Positions 33,745-41,962 of a stretch of DNA of 64,000 nt are shown piece by piece. Under the pieces are notes generated by a model. It saw only the letters and a program-made list of their open reading frames with translations. It had not been told where the DNA came from and did not search any database. The translations under genes were made by a program, and so were the position numbers. The stretch comes from Herbaspirillum sp. Sphag64 (GTDB lineage: Bacteria; Pseudomonadota; Gammaproteobacteria; Burkholderiales; Burkholderiaceae_D), in the NCBI RefSeq assembly GCF_014192645.1, contig NZ_JACHYE010000001.1, positions 378,350 to 442,349 of the forward strand. Direction: 5' to 3'. Position 1 is the first letter of the stretch, and the number at the start of each line of letters is the position of its first letter.

Positions 33745-35310
33745 CTAGGTGGCGGCGATGCAGATACGTCTCTTGCCAGCCTTTTTGGCGTCATACATTG
33801 CCCGATCTGCATTTTTGAGCAAGGATTGCAGATCGGTTCCCGAGCGCGGATAAGCGGCGATGCCAATGCTGGCTGAAATATGCGCCTCGATCTCGCCAAA
33901 ACGGTAAGGCTGGGACAACACCTCCAGCAGACTCCTGGCACAGGCGCTGGCCTGATCGATATTGGAGTCAATCAAGGCGACCGCAAACTCATCGCCGCCA
34001 AGGCGCGCCGTGAAATCGGATTGCCGAACCGAAGCCTTGATCCTCGCCGAGACTTCCTTCAACAGCAAATCGCCGACACCATGCCCAAAGGTATCGTTGA
34101 CCGCCTTGAAGCCATCCAGGTCAATGTACAGAACGGCCACCGACGACTTCTGGCGCTCACATACCAACAACTGGTGCCCAACGTCTGCGCCAAATCTGCT
34201 GCGATTGGCGAGACCTGTCAACGCATCATGGCTGGCTTTATACTGAGCGCTTTGCAGCATCACGTCCGCTTCCAGCAACGCCTCACGCAAGGCATTGGCT
34301 TCACTGAAAAAAAGCACCGGTACCTTGACCGTCAAACGGGAGCCCAATGCGCGTGCCGGCGCAATCAACGCCGTGATTGAATTGGCAATCTTGTCACCGA
34401 TCAGCCACGCCAGCAGCAGGCCGAGAGATAAGGCAAGCAGAGAATAAAATACGACGGACGACAATGCATGACGATTACCTCTCACCTCACTCAGTGGCAA
34501 GTTCACGGACACCACCCAGTTGGTTGCCAACGAGCGGCTATAGATCACCAGCACAGGGAATCCATCATGCAGTTTTGCTTCGAACACCTGCTCCGTGGCA
34601 CTGCTCAGCTTGGGAATCAATTTCGGCAATACCTTATCCCCTAATTTCATCCCCCTGGTGTGCCAGTTCGCTACCAGGTTGCCAGCGCTATCACTGACGA
34701 TGACACTCCAGGATGCAGGCAAGCGTTGGTCATTCAGAATACTGAGAAGTGGATCATTGGGAATGGCCGCTGCGATCGAATACCGTACCTGCCCTTTACG
34801 TTTCACCGGTACCGTCACGGCATAGACATACCGCCCTAAAATCGGCCCCCAGAACAGATCGGAGACCTCCGGCTTGTCTGAACCCAGAATCCGCCCGGGT
34901 GGCGAACTCCTTTCAACTTCAGGAAGCGCTTTACCGAGTGGTATCAGGGTCGACATGAGTAGTCTTCCCTGCAGATCAGCAAGCAAAATATTCGACAGGC
35001 CCAAACTGGTTGCGGTTTCCCTTGCCTGGTCCTGGAAGTCATCGAAGTCCCCCCGGTCGAGGCTGCCAGCATTGGACAGCGCCAGCAAAGCCGACTGGGT
35101 GACCGCGATATGCCGATCAACCGCAGAACTGATCGACTTGACACGATTCATGGTGTCGATGATCAACTGATCTTGCTGCCGCTCATAGAGGTTGAAGATC
35201 AGGAGTGCTGCGATGAGTGCGATTGGCAATATGCAGCCAACGACCAGGCCGGCAAGGCTGGTACGAATTCCCGGACCATGTGCTTGGTTCTTGTTTGTGA
35301 TGGCTTCCAT
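33745..35310 (-). CDS. Membrane diguanylate cyclase with periplasmic sensor (Cache-GGDEF)
   Basis: A 521-aa enzyme making cyclic di-GMP from two GTP. An N-terminal membrane helix (about 20-42) and a second near 290-310 enclose a ~250-residue periplasmic sensor of dCache type. A short linker leads to the GGDEF domain: DALTGLANRSRF, then the active site RLGGDEFAVAL. The product-inhibition I-site RxxD (RQSD) lies five residues before GGDEF, so feedback inhibition is expected. No EAL domain is attached. It is convergent with the outer-membrane factor gene, only 21 bp apart, and monocistronic. Confidence 0.93.
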   Translation of the reverse strand: MEAITNKNQAHGPGIRTSLAGLVVGCILPIALIAALLIFNLYERQQDQLIIDTMNRVKSISSAVDRHIAVTQSALLALSNAGSLDRGDFDDFQDQARETATSLGLSNILLADLQGRLLMSTLIPLGKALPEVERSSPPGRILGSDKPEVSDLFWGPILGRYVYAVTVPVKRKGQVRYSIAAAIPNDPLLSILNDQRLPASWSVIVSDSAGNLVANWHTRGMKLGDKVLPKLIPKLSSATEQVFEAKLHDGFPVLVIYSRSLATNWVVSVNLPLSEVRGNRHALSSVVFYSLLALSLGLLLAWLIGDKIANSITALIAPARALGSRLTVKVPVLFFSEANALREALLEADVMLQSAQYKASHDALTGLANRSRFGADVGHQLLVCERQKSSVAVLYIDLDGFKAVNDTFGHGVGDLLLKEVSARIKASVRQSDFTARLGGDEFAVALIDSNIDQASACARSLLEVLSQPYRFGEIEAHISASIGIAAYPRSGTDLQSLLKNADRAMYDAKKAGKRRICIAAT

Positions 35311-35394
35311 GCAACCATGTGATTAGTTGATCGAATTGGTCCCCATCCCATTATCGTTACACGAAAATTCCGGCGTCAAGTCCAATTACCCAAC

Positions 35395-35424
35395 AGTCGG
35401 GCTTGCCCATCAGCAAGCCCGACT
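35395..35424. terminator. Perfect 12-bp hairpin between SDR and diguanylate cyclase genes
   Basis: AGTCGGGCTTGC (35395-35406) pairs fully with GCAAGCCCGACT (35413-35424) across a 6-nt loop. It sits 17 bp past the stop of the minus-strand SDR gene and before the cyclase promoter. It lacks a T-tract on either strand, so it is a terminator-like hairpin rather than a textbook terminator. Confidence 0.55.
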
Positions 35425-35441
35425 TAGCGACAACACGAGAT

Positions 35442-36248
35442 TCAATTCAGATTCAGACCTTTTCTGATCGCCGAATCAACTGGCCCGGCAGGCATAAAGC
35501 GCCGTAGTTTGCGCAGCAGGCTGGCCTGACCTTGGGGAGCGCGACGCATTTGCCATCGGCCCAATGCTGCCTCAACCACGGTATCGGCAACACCATCAGG
35601 CGCAGGTGCACCGTTCACATTGTTCTCGATAGCACGTGCAACCGTAGTGCGTTCAGCGTCATAGGCCTGAATCATTGATGCAGCATGTGGCGCATTGGTA
35701 TCGAGCTTGGTCTTGGTATAAGCCGGCGCGACCAGCACCACTCTGATACCAAAGTTGCGAACTTCATGATCGAGAGTTTCGGACAAGCCTTCCACCGCAT
35801 GCTTGGCGGCAGAATAAGCGCCCATATACGGTGCCGGGATAAAACCCAGTACCGAGCTGATATTGACGATCCGTCCCGAACGCTGCTTGCGCATCTGCGG
35901 TAGTACCGCCTGGATGGCCCGCAAGACGCCAAAGACATTCACGTCGAACACCGACTGCGCTTCTGCGATCGAAGTCTCTTCCAATGCGCCGACCAGCGAT
36001 ACACCCGCGTTGTTGACCAACACATCAATCCGACTGGCCTGATCAATCACCGACCGGATTGCCGTAGTCACCGAGGCGGTGTCGCGAATATCCATTTCCA
36101 CAAACGTTACGCCGGGAATTGGTTCTGCCTTCTTGATGTTGCGCGCCGTACCAAATACACGGCAGCCACGGGCTGCGAATTTGGCAGCCGTGGTACGACC
36201 AATCCCTGACGAAACGCCAGTGACTAAAACCACAGTTTGTTTGGACAT
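35442..36248 (-). CDS. SDR-family oxidoreductase (classical type)
   Basis: A 268-aa NAD(P)-dependent short-chain dehydrogenase/reductase. TGVSSGIG (about 11-18) binds the cofactor, NNAGVSLVG marks the fold, and the catalytic Ser-Tyr-Lys are in ISSVLG and YSAAKHA. GTARN after beta-2 suggests NADPH preference (inference). The substrate is unknown. It lies 60 bp downstream of a second SDR on the same strand and is probably cotranscribed with it, so possibly under the palindrome-binding TetR regulator. Confidence 0.9.
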   Translation of the reverse strand: MSKQTVVLVTGVSSGIGRTTAAKFAARGCRVFGTARNIKKAEPIPGVTFVEMDIRDTASVTTAIRSVIDQASRIDVLVNNAGVSLVGALEETSIAEAQSVFDVNVFGVLRAIQAVLPQMRKQRSGRIVNISSVLGFIPAPYMGAYSAAKHAVEGLSETLDHEVRNFGIRVVLVAPAYTKTKLDTNAPHAASMIQAYDAERTTVARAIENNVNGAPAPDGVADTVVEAALGRWQMRRAPQGQASLLRKLRRFMPAGPVDSAIRKGLNLN

Positions 36249-36308
36249 GACTTCCCCATTTAAAACGCTAAAAAATGATCGACTTGTCTCTCGTCGGCCA
36301 TGCTGTGA

Positions 36309-37013
36309 TTAACCTGCGATGACGTCTTTCAGATAGATAGAGGAAGACAAGGCCTGATGCAATTGACGCGATGTGTCATCGACGAACACTTCTTCCGCAT
36401 TCCCCGCAATGGCATCGAATCCCTGGCGCGCCACATCTTCCGGCGCCGTCTTCGGGACCTCAAGGCCACGTGTCATATCGGTATCAATGAAGCCGGCATG
36501 AAGACCAATAACCCGGGTACCTTGCGCGCGCAGCTCATGACGCAAGCCATTGGTCAAACCCCATGCAGCCGATTTGGAAGCACCATAGCTGGCGAAGATC
36601 GGGGTATTGATCCAGCTCAATGCCGACAGTACGTTGAGGACGGCACCGCCACCATTTTTTGCGAGAACCGGTGCAAATGCCTGACTCAGATTGAGAATGC
36701 CAAACACGTTAGTCTCCAGATGGTCACGCAATAGCTGTTGCGCATTTTCTGCAACCGAGCCACCTGTACGTGCAATTCCCGCGTTATTGATCAACACAGT
36801 CACATCCGACAATTGCGCTGCAAGTGCAGCGATTTCTGCGGGCTTGGTGACATCCAATGTCACGGGAATAACGCCCTCTAACTGTATCGCCGCAGCATCA
36901 CGCGCTGCAGCGTAGACTTTCTTGGCACCGCGTGCCAGTGCTTGCTTGGCGAATGCCAGACCCAATCCACGATTGGCACCAGTAATCAATACGACAGCAT
37001 TTTCGAGACTCAT
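36309..37013 (-). CDS. SDR-family oxidoreductase
   Basis: A 234-aa short-chain dehydrogenase. The cofactor motif TGANRGLG is at residues 11-18, NNAGIARTG follows, and the catalytic residues are Ser in VLSALSW and Tyr/Lys in YGASKSA. Related proteins are often paired with TetR regulators and induced by aldehydes, ketones or quinones; the substrate cannot be read from the sequence. A perfect 22-bp palindrome at 37048-37069 is just upstream of its start and is repeated upstream of the neighbouring tetR. Confidence 0.9.
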   Translation of the reverse strand: MSLENAVVLITGANRGLGLAFAKQALARGAKKVYAAARDAAAIQLEGVIPVTLDVTKPAEIAALAAQLSDVTVLINNAGIARTGGSVAENAQQLLRDHLETNVFGILNLSQAFAPVLAKNGGGAVLNVLSALSWINTPIFASYGASKSAAWGLTNGLRHELRAQGTRVIGLHAGFIDTDMTRGLEVPKTAPEDVARQGFDAIAGNAEEVFVDDTSRQLHQALSSSIYLKDVIAG

Positions 37014-37047
37014 GATGTTTCCTTAAAATGAAAAGCTAAAAACCACA

Positions 37048-37069
37048 AAATATGATGATCATCATATTT
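37048..37069. promoter_or_regulatory. TetR operator upstream of the SDR gene
   Basis: A perfect 22-bp palindrome with half-site AAATATGATGA, 34 bp before the SDR start. The same 22 bases occur upstream of the tetR gene. Confidence 0.85.
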
Positions 37070-37078
37070 ATAATCAAA

Positions 37079-37100
37079 CAAAAACCGGAGAACACTCCGG
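37079..37100 (-). terminator. Rho-independent terminator of the tetR gene
   Basis: On the minus strand CCGGAG-TGTT-CTCCGG is followed by TTTTTG TTTG. It lies 57 bp after the stop of the tetR gene and just before the SDR operator. Confidence 0.75.
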
Positions 37101-37157
37101 CATGATCACAACACCCTCACAACACCAACAACGATATCTTCAATAACCCAATATCAG

Positions 37158-37739
37158 TTACCTATCAAAACGTGCAATCAAATCAGCCTTGGTCGCCGTC
37201 AGCACCGCTCGTCCTTCAGGGTTGTCCCCCAAGGTCCGCGCCAATTGCATCGCCCCCACCAAGGTCCCGGCTACGACCCAGACCGCTCCTGGTGCAGAGT
37301 CTTGCGGCAACAACGCGCTTACCGCCTGATGCAGCTTCTCAATGGCGTAGCGTGACGATGCCAACACCTCTGACGCTTGATGACGCATCTCGCCAGAAAG
37401 TGCTGCAACAGGACAGCCATTTTCACAATCGATGATCTGCGAGTCGGAAAGGTAGGCCTCAACAAACGCCCGAAACTCGCTACAGCCATCTTTAGCAAGT
37501 GCATCTACGTAAGAATTAACCAACCTGCGACTATCCTTGCTGGCATAGACCATTGCTTCAGCAAGCAAGGCATCGCGCGATGGAAAATGCGCATAAAAGC
37601 CACCATGCGTAAGCCCCGCCTCCTTCATCACTTCCGCCACACCTACCCCAGCAAAACCGGAGCGACGCATGGCGCGCGATGCTGCCTGCACAATTCTTTG
37701 GCGCGTTTGCTCTTTCTTGCTGATCAGTGTTGAGTTCAT
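37158..37739 (-). CDS. TetR-family regulator (controls adjacent SDR gene)
   Basis: A 193-aa TetR regulator. The HTH is at residues ~10-58: RQRIVQAASRAMRRSGFAG, VGVAEVMKEAGLTHGGFYAHFPSRDALLAEAM. The C-terminal part has CENGCPVAALSGEM, with two Cys four residues apart, a pattern seen in a TetR branch that often neighbours oxidoreductases and might sense electrophiles (inference). The gene is bracketed by two identical palindromes, one covering its own promoter and one the SDR promoter, so autoregulation plus control of the SDR genes is strongly suggested. Confidence 0.92.
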   Translation of the reverse strand: MNSTLISKKEQTRQRIVQAASRAMRRSGFAGVGVAEVMKEAGLTHGGFYAHFPSRDALLAEAMVYASKDSRRLVNSYVDALAKDGCSEFRAFVEAYLSDSQIIDCENGCPVAALSGEMRHQASEVLASSRYAIEKLHQAVSALLPQDSAPGAVWVVAGTLVGAMQLARTLGDNPEGRAVLTATKADLIARFDR

Positions 37740-37755
37740 GGAGCCACTTTAGCAT

Positions 37756-37779
37756 AAAATATGATGATCATCATATTTT
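37756..37779. promoter_or_regulatory. TetR operator upstream of its own gene
   Basis: A perfect 24-bp palindrome (half-site AAAATATGATGA) 16 bp before the tetR start. The central 22 bases equal those at 37048-37069. Confidence 0.85.
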
Positions 37780-37932
37780 TTAAAAAATTCTGCGCTGCCA
37801 TCGTTGCTATAACGTGACATTACGTGACAACTCACTGAAAATGTCAGTGGTGCTCCACCAAGCCAACATCAGTGCAATCTGAGCATTGCATTGATAGGTA
37901 GCAACGCCTATTGATCGATATAATCTCTTCGC

Positions 37933-38550
37933 ATGAACAAAGCTACGACCTACAGCGCACGCTCACGCGGGCCCTCCGATCACGATGTCCGTACCCAGAT
38001 CATTGAAGCCGCTACCGAGTACTTCAGTCATTATGGTTACGAAAAGACCACTGTTTCCGAACTGGCCAAAGCGATTGGTTTTTCCAAAGCCTACATTTAT
38101 AAATTTTTTGACTCTAAACAAGCAATTGGCGAAGTCATCTGCTTCAACCGACTAAGCCTGATGAAGCAATTGGTACAAGATGCCACGGAACAAGCCAGCA
38201 GTGCTTCCGAACGCTTCAGACTGATGTTCAAATCGATGGTTGACGCCGGTAGCGATCTCTTTTTCCATGACCGGAAACTGTACGATATCGCAGCGACTGC
38301 AGCCAGCGAACCCTGGCCGTCGGTCCATTCTTATGAAGCACATATGCGTAATCTGATCATCGAGATTATTCGCGAAGGCCGTGAATCGGGTGAGTTCGAA
38401 CGCAAAACACCGTTGGATGAAACCGCGAATGCCATTTTTCTGGTCATCCGCCCCTACATGAATCCCCTGCTACTGCAATACAACCTCGATCAGGCAACCC
38501 AGGCCACCAACCATCTTTCCAGCCTCGTATTACGCAGTCTGGCACCGTAA
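37933..38550 (+). CDS. TetR-family regulator, close paralog of the RND repressor
   Basis: A 205-aa TetR protein of exactly the same length as the RND repressor at 22574 and alike over its whole length: RGPSDHDVRTQI, YFSHYGYEKTTVSELAKAIG, SKAYIYKFFDSKQAIGEVIC, ASEPWPSV and RESGEFERKTPLDE are shared almost word for word. The two differ mostly in the ligand-domain helices at about residues 75-115. No pump gene is adjacent. Upstream DNA lacks an exact TGTGACT-N12-AGTCACA site but has repeated GTGACA words (37814-37829). It may act in trans on the RND operon or on a distant target. Confidence 0.92.
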   Translation: MNKATTYSARSRGPSDHDVRTQIIEAATEYFSHYGYEKTTVSELAKAIGFSKAYIYKFFDSKQAIGEVICFNRLSLMKQLVQDATEQASSASERFRLMFKSMVDAGSDLFFHDRKLYDIAATAASEPWPSVHSYEAHMRNLIIEIIREGRESGEFERKTPLDETANAIFLVIRPYMNPLLLQYNLDQATQATNHLSSLVLRSLAP

Positions 38551-38707
38551 TGCAACTTTGCGGCGTCGACCTGTAAGGCAGCGCCTACTGTCTTTAAATG
38601 AGTGCAGAATGGCCTTTTTTGTGACGCGATAATCCACCTGAAACAAGCGCCAGCATTTGATAATTCTCCAAGCCGCAAATTGAATGCGGGACTGATTGGA
38701 GAACGAT

Positions 38708-39394
38708 ATGAACACTGCTGTGACAAACCCCGCCGAACGTGTTGGCCCCTCTTTTTCCGTGGATGGCATGCTTTTGGCGCGCAATAAAACCCGCGAAGCA
38801 ATCAGCAAGATCGCCTCTGGCATCAAGGCAGGAATGGTGGAAGAAGACGCCGTTGACATGGCAAAGACGGTCATGTCTGAGATGGGCCTGGCATTGAGCT
38901 GGCACCCTACCCGCGTGCGCTTCGGCAGCAACACCATGAAACCCATGAAGGTGGCATCCGTTCCGGGTGTGATGTTGAAAGAGAACGACATCTTCTTCCT
39001 CGATATTGCTCCGCGTGTCGAAAAATGGGAAGGCGATGGCGGCAAATCATTTGTCATTGGACACAATCAGGAATATGCACGCTGCGCCATTGATGCTGAA
39101 ACCTTGTTCCACGACGTCCGCAGAATCTGGGAGAAGGAAAAACTGACCGGTGCCAAGCTCTATGCATTTGCTGATAAAACTGCAAAAGAAATGGGCTGGG
39201 AATTGAACTTCGATTTACCTGGACATCGGGTTTCTGATTTTCCGCATGCCACCATCTACACTGGCTCACTCGCCGAATTTGAATCCAGCCCTTCTCCCAT
39301 GCGCTGGATCCTTGAAATTCATCTACGCGATCCTCAGGGGCGATTCGGCGCATTCTTTGAAGACATGCTGCTCGAAGACTGCTATTACCGATAA
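38708..39394 (+). CDS. M24-fold (creatinase/aminopeptidase-P-like) protein
   Basis: A 228-aa single pita-bread domain. The ATG at 38708 has a good RBS (TGGAGAACG). All five metal-ligand positions of M24 enzymes seem present: Asp in FFLDIAP, Asp in EGDGGKSF, His in LPGHRVSDFPH, Glu in WILEIHL and Glu in AFFEDMLLED. It lacks the N-terminal domain of aminopeptidase P and creatinase, so it resembles methionine-aminopeptidase-sized members. Substrate unknown: a small peptide or amidino compound. It follows the TetR paralog and precedes a MarR gene. Confidence 0.8.
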   Translation: MNTAVTNPAERVGPSFSVDGMLLARNKTREAISKIASGIKAGMVEEDAVDMAKTVMSEMGLALSWHPTRVRFGSNTMKPMKVASVPGVMLKENDIFFLDIAPRVEKWEGDGGKSFVIGHNQEYARCAIDAETLFHDVRRIWEKEKLTGAKLYAFADKTAKEMGWELNFDLPGHRVSDFPHATIYTGSLAEFESSPSPMRWILEIHLRDPQGRFGAFFEDMLLEDCYYR

Positions 39395-39409
39395 TCAAGG
39401 CGCTTGATT
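39393..39409. promoter_or_regulatory. 17-bp palindrome between the M24 gene and the MarR gene
   Basis: AATCAAG-GCG-CTTGATT begins within the M24 stop codon and lies 82 bp before the MarR start. It may be a MarR operator or a weak terminator stem; there is no T-tract. Confidence 0.35.
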
Positions 39410-39491
39410 GTCGTAATATCATGCAGTCTGCTGAGATTTCTTCTCGTGGAAAACGTTAAACATATCCCTCCTTTCTACCAGCGCACTATCA

Positions 39492-39917
39492 ATGAAACCA
39501 ACCGTGAGCCTGCAAAAAGAAGATTTCGAGGCACTATCAGAATTCCGCTATCAATTACGCCGCTTCATTCGCTTCAGTGAAGAAGCGGCGCATAGCGAGG
39601 GGCTGACACCGTTGCAATACCTGCTATTGCTGCATATCAAAGGTTTTCCCGGTCGTGAATGGGCAAGCATCGGAGAACTGGCAGAACGTCTGCAAGCCCA
39701 GCATCACGGCGTGGTGGCCTTGGTCAATCGCTGCGAAAAAGCAGGATTGGTAACGCGTCGGCAAGATGAGCAAGACAGGCGCCAGATACAAGTCAGGTTG
39801 ACCAAAACTGGTGAAAAATATCTGCACCGTCTGGCGCAATTGCATCGCAACGAGCTCAATTCACTGGCCGGCGTATTTCAGGTTTCGCATATTTCAGCCT
39901 TCAATGACGGTGAATAA
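39492..39917 (+). CDS. MarR-family regulator
   Basis: A 141-aa winged-helix protein. FEALSEFRYQLRRFIRFSEEAA forms the dimerisation helix, LTPLQYLLLLHIKGFPG and SIGELAERLQAQHHGVVALVNRCEKAGLV form the DNA-reading core, and TRRQDEQDRRQIQVRLT the wing. The AQHHGVVALVNRCE recognition helix is typical of a MarR branch in Burkholderiales whose ligands are unknown. It is a lone gene, convergent with a LysR gene 20 bp downstream. A palindrome at 39393-39409 could be its own site. Confidence 0.88.
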   Translation: MKPTVSLQKEDFEALSEFRYQLRRFIRFSEEAAHSEGLTPLQYLLLLHIKGFPGREWASIGELAERLQAQHHGVVALVNRCEKAGLVTRRQDEQDRRQIQVRLTKTGEKYLHRLAQLHRNELNSLAGVFQVSHISAFNDGE

Positions 39918-39937
39918 GCTCCTAGTCGCGTTGACTA

Positions 39938-40786
39938 CTACTTACTGCAGATCTCCCGGAATGCATCCAGCGCAGCCGATTTGTATTGTTCGCGCCAGAC
40001 CAGCCAGGTGTCGACTTCCTGCAGTGGCGAAACGGTGCAATTGAATGTGGTGCCTTGGTATAAATCCAGAACCGACTGCGGCATGACGGCAGCACAGGTT
40101 CCTGCAGCGACGCTGGCCATAATGCCGTGGTAGGAGTTTTTTTCGATGACGTGCACTCCTTTGGCAGCCGTTTTTCTGAACCACTCCTGCCCCACTGCAC
40201 GATAGGTACATCCCTGTTCAAAAGCGGCCAGATTGGGTGGGGCACCACCGCTATCATTTTGCGGCTTGAGCAACATCAACTGCTCATTCCAGATCTTGAC
40301 GCCGCTCAATTTGTTGTACAACGTCTTCAGCGATTGTCCTGGCACCAGAGCAACGAGCGCGCAATCAAGTCGATGTTGAGAAACATCATTAAGCAGTCTT
40401 TCGGAAGTACCGGTTGACACCTCCAGCATGACATCAGGCCATGTTGAATGAAATGCCGCCAGCGGCCCCGGCAATCTGCTAGCGGCAGTTGCCTCCATGC
40501 TGCCGATCTTCAGCCTGCCAAGGGGTTGCGCCCTATTGACTGACTGCATCGCTTCTTGCGCCAACGACAATAATCGCTTGGCATACACGATGAAACGCTC
40601 ACCCTCAGCGGTCAGGATCATTCGCTTACCTTCACGCTGAAACAAGGCCACACCGAGTTGCTCCTCAAGTTGCTGTACCCGCGTAGTGACATTGGATTGC
40701 ACACGGTTGAGCTTTTGGGCAGCGCGCGTAATGCCGCCCTCTTCGGCGACAACGCACAATATTTCCAGACTGGAAAAGTCCATCAC
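39938..40786 (-). CDS. LysR-family regulator, divergent from nitronate monooxygenase
   Basis: A 282-aa LysR regulator. The HTH (residues 1-60) reads FSSLEILCVVAEEGGITRAAQKL, VQSNVTTRVQQLEEQLGVALF. The rest is a periplasmic-binding-like effector domain. It diverges from the nitronate monooxygenase gene over a 111-bp AT-rich spacer containing a LysR-type box, the classical arrangement for regulator and target. The effector could be a nitroalkane or a nitronate-like compound (inference). Confidence 0.92.
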   Translation of the reverse strand: MMDFSSLEILCVVAEEGGITRAAQKLNRVQSNVTTRVQQLEEQLGVALFQREGKRMILTAEGERFIVYAKRLLSLAQEAMQSVNRAQPLGRLKIGSMEATAASRLPGPLAAFHSTWPDVMLEVSTGTSERLLNDVSQHRLDCALVALVPGQSLKTLYNKLSGVKIWNEQLMLLKPQNDSGGAPPNLAAFEQGCTYRAVGQEWFRKTAAKGVHVIEKNSYHGIMASVAAGTCAAVMPQSVLDLYQGTTFNCTVSPLQEVDTWLVWREQYKSAALDAFREICSK

Positions 40787-40816
40787 ACCCTCAGCATTAA
40801 ATCTTAATTTAAGAAT

Positions 40817-40832
40817 ATTATATAAAAATAAT
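40817..40832. promoter_or_regulatory. LysR-type T-N11-A box
   Basis: ATTAT-ATAAAA-ATAAT contains T(40818)-N11-A(40830) with 5-bp inverted arms, in the spacer between the divergent lysR and nitronate monooxygenase genes. Confidence 0.5.
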
Positions 40833-40897
40833 TCTCAATTTGTGATTTAAAAATCCTATAATCTTTTTCATTCGTCGTATGAACAGGAGCATTTCCC

Positions 40898-41962
40898 ATG
40901 GACAACGCACTTCTTTCACGCCTTGGCATCGACCATCCAATCATTCAGGCGCCGATGGCTGGAAGCACCACGCCAGCCATGGCGGCAGCTGCATCGAACG
41001 CTGGTGCCCTCGGCTCGCTGGCACTTGGCGCAAGCAATGCCAAACAGGCTGCTGATATCCTTGCGCAGATGCATAAGCTGACAAAGCGTCCTTTCAGCGC
41101 CAATTTTTTCTGCCACAGTCCCGCGCAGCTCGACCCCGGCAAAGACGCGGCGTGGATCAAGCATCTACAACCATTCCTGGATGAATTTGGCGCAACGATC
41201 AGCCCACCGTTGAAAGAGATTTACCAAAGCTTTGTGGCCGATACCGAAATGCAGAATCTGCTACTGCAAAATCCACCGGCGGCCATCAGTTTTCATTTTG
41301 GTCTGCCTGCGCCAGCCGTGATCAGCGGATTCAAAAATCAGGGCGTATTCCTGATGGCAACGGCAACGAGCATCGACGAGGCGCGCGAAATTGAAGCAGC
41401 AGGTATCGATGCCATCGTGGCACAAGGGATTGAGGCCGGCGGCCACCGCGGGACATTTGACGGACGGGCGGATACCGAGATCGGCACTTTTTCTCTGGTA
41501 AGACTGCTAGCAAGTAATACCAAGTTACCAATCATTGCCGCTGGCGGCATCATGGATGGACAAGGGATTGCTGCAGCCTTGCAATTAGGAGCACAAGCGG
41601 TGCAAATGGGAACTGCATTTCTGCTGGCAACGGAGTCCAACGCCAACGATGCCTATCGTGCCATGCTCAAGAGTGATCGCGCCTCTGCTACACGAATCAC
41701 CGCTGCCATTTCCGGTCGACGTGCGCGCGGTATCGTTAACCGCTTCATCAGTGAAATTGATACTCCAGCTGCGCCGCCTATTCCTGCTTACCCTGTCGCC
41801 TATGACGCGGGCAAGCAACTGCATGCCCACGCATCCGCCCAGGGCAGCCATGAATTTGGGGCGCATTGGGCTGGTCAGGGCGCGCGATTGATTCGCGATG
41901 GCTATAGCGTCTCTGAATTGATCGCGGCATTCATGGCGGAATTCAACGCCAGCACTAACTAA
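40898..41962 (+). CDS. Nitronate monooxygenase (class I, 2-nitropropane dioxygenase family)
   Basis: A 354-aa FMN enzyme with a TIM barrel. Class I motifs are clear: PIIQAPMAGSTTP near the start, IVAQGIEAGGHRGTF (about residues 170-184, with the catalytic His), IIAAGGIMDGQGIAAALQLGAQ and QMGTAFLLATES. It oxidises alkyl nitronates such as propionate-3-nitronate to carbonyl compounds and nitrite, detoxifying plant or fungal nitrotoxins. It is divergent from a LysR regulator. The final 8 bases overlap the convergent HPP gene. Confidence 0.92.
   Translation: MDNALLSRLGIDHPIIQAPMAGSTTPAMAAAASNAGALGSLALGASNAKQAADILAQMHKLTKRPFSANFFCHSPAQLDPGKDAAWIKHLQPFLDEFGATISPPLKEIYQSFVADTEMQNLLLQNPPAAISFHFGLPAPAVISGFKNQGVFLMATATSIDEAREIEAAGIDAIVAQGIEAGGHRGTFDGRADTEIGTFSLVRLLASNTKLPIIAAGGIMDGQGIAAALQLGAQAVQMGTAFLLATESNANDAYRAMLKSDRASATRITAAISGRRARGIVNRFISEIDTPAAPPIPAYPVAYDAGKQLHAHASAQGSHEFGAHWAGQGARLIRDGYSVSELIAAFMAEFNASTN

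Noticed and set aside
33880-34380. A 166-codon plus-strand frame inside the diguanylate cyclase gene.
   Set aside because: Antisense shadow of the GGDEF domain with no features of its own.
37814-37846. A copy of the RND TetR operator upstream of the paralogous tetR gene.
   Set aside because: GTGACA words and a TGACATT...AATGTCA pair are present, but arm sequence and spacing (18 bp) do not match TGTGACT-N12-AGTCACA.
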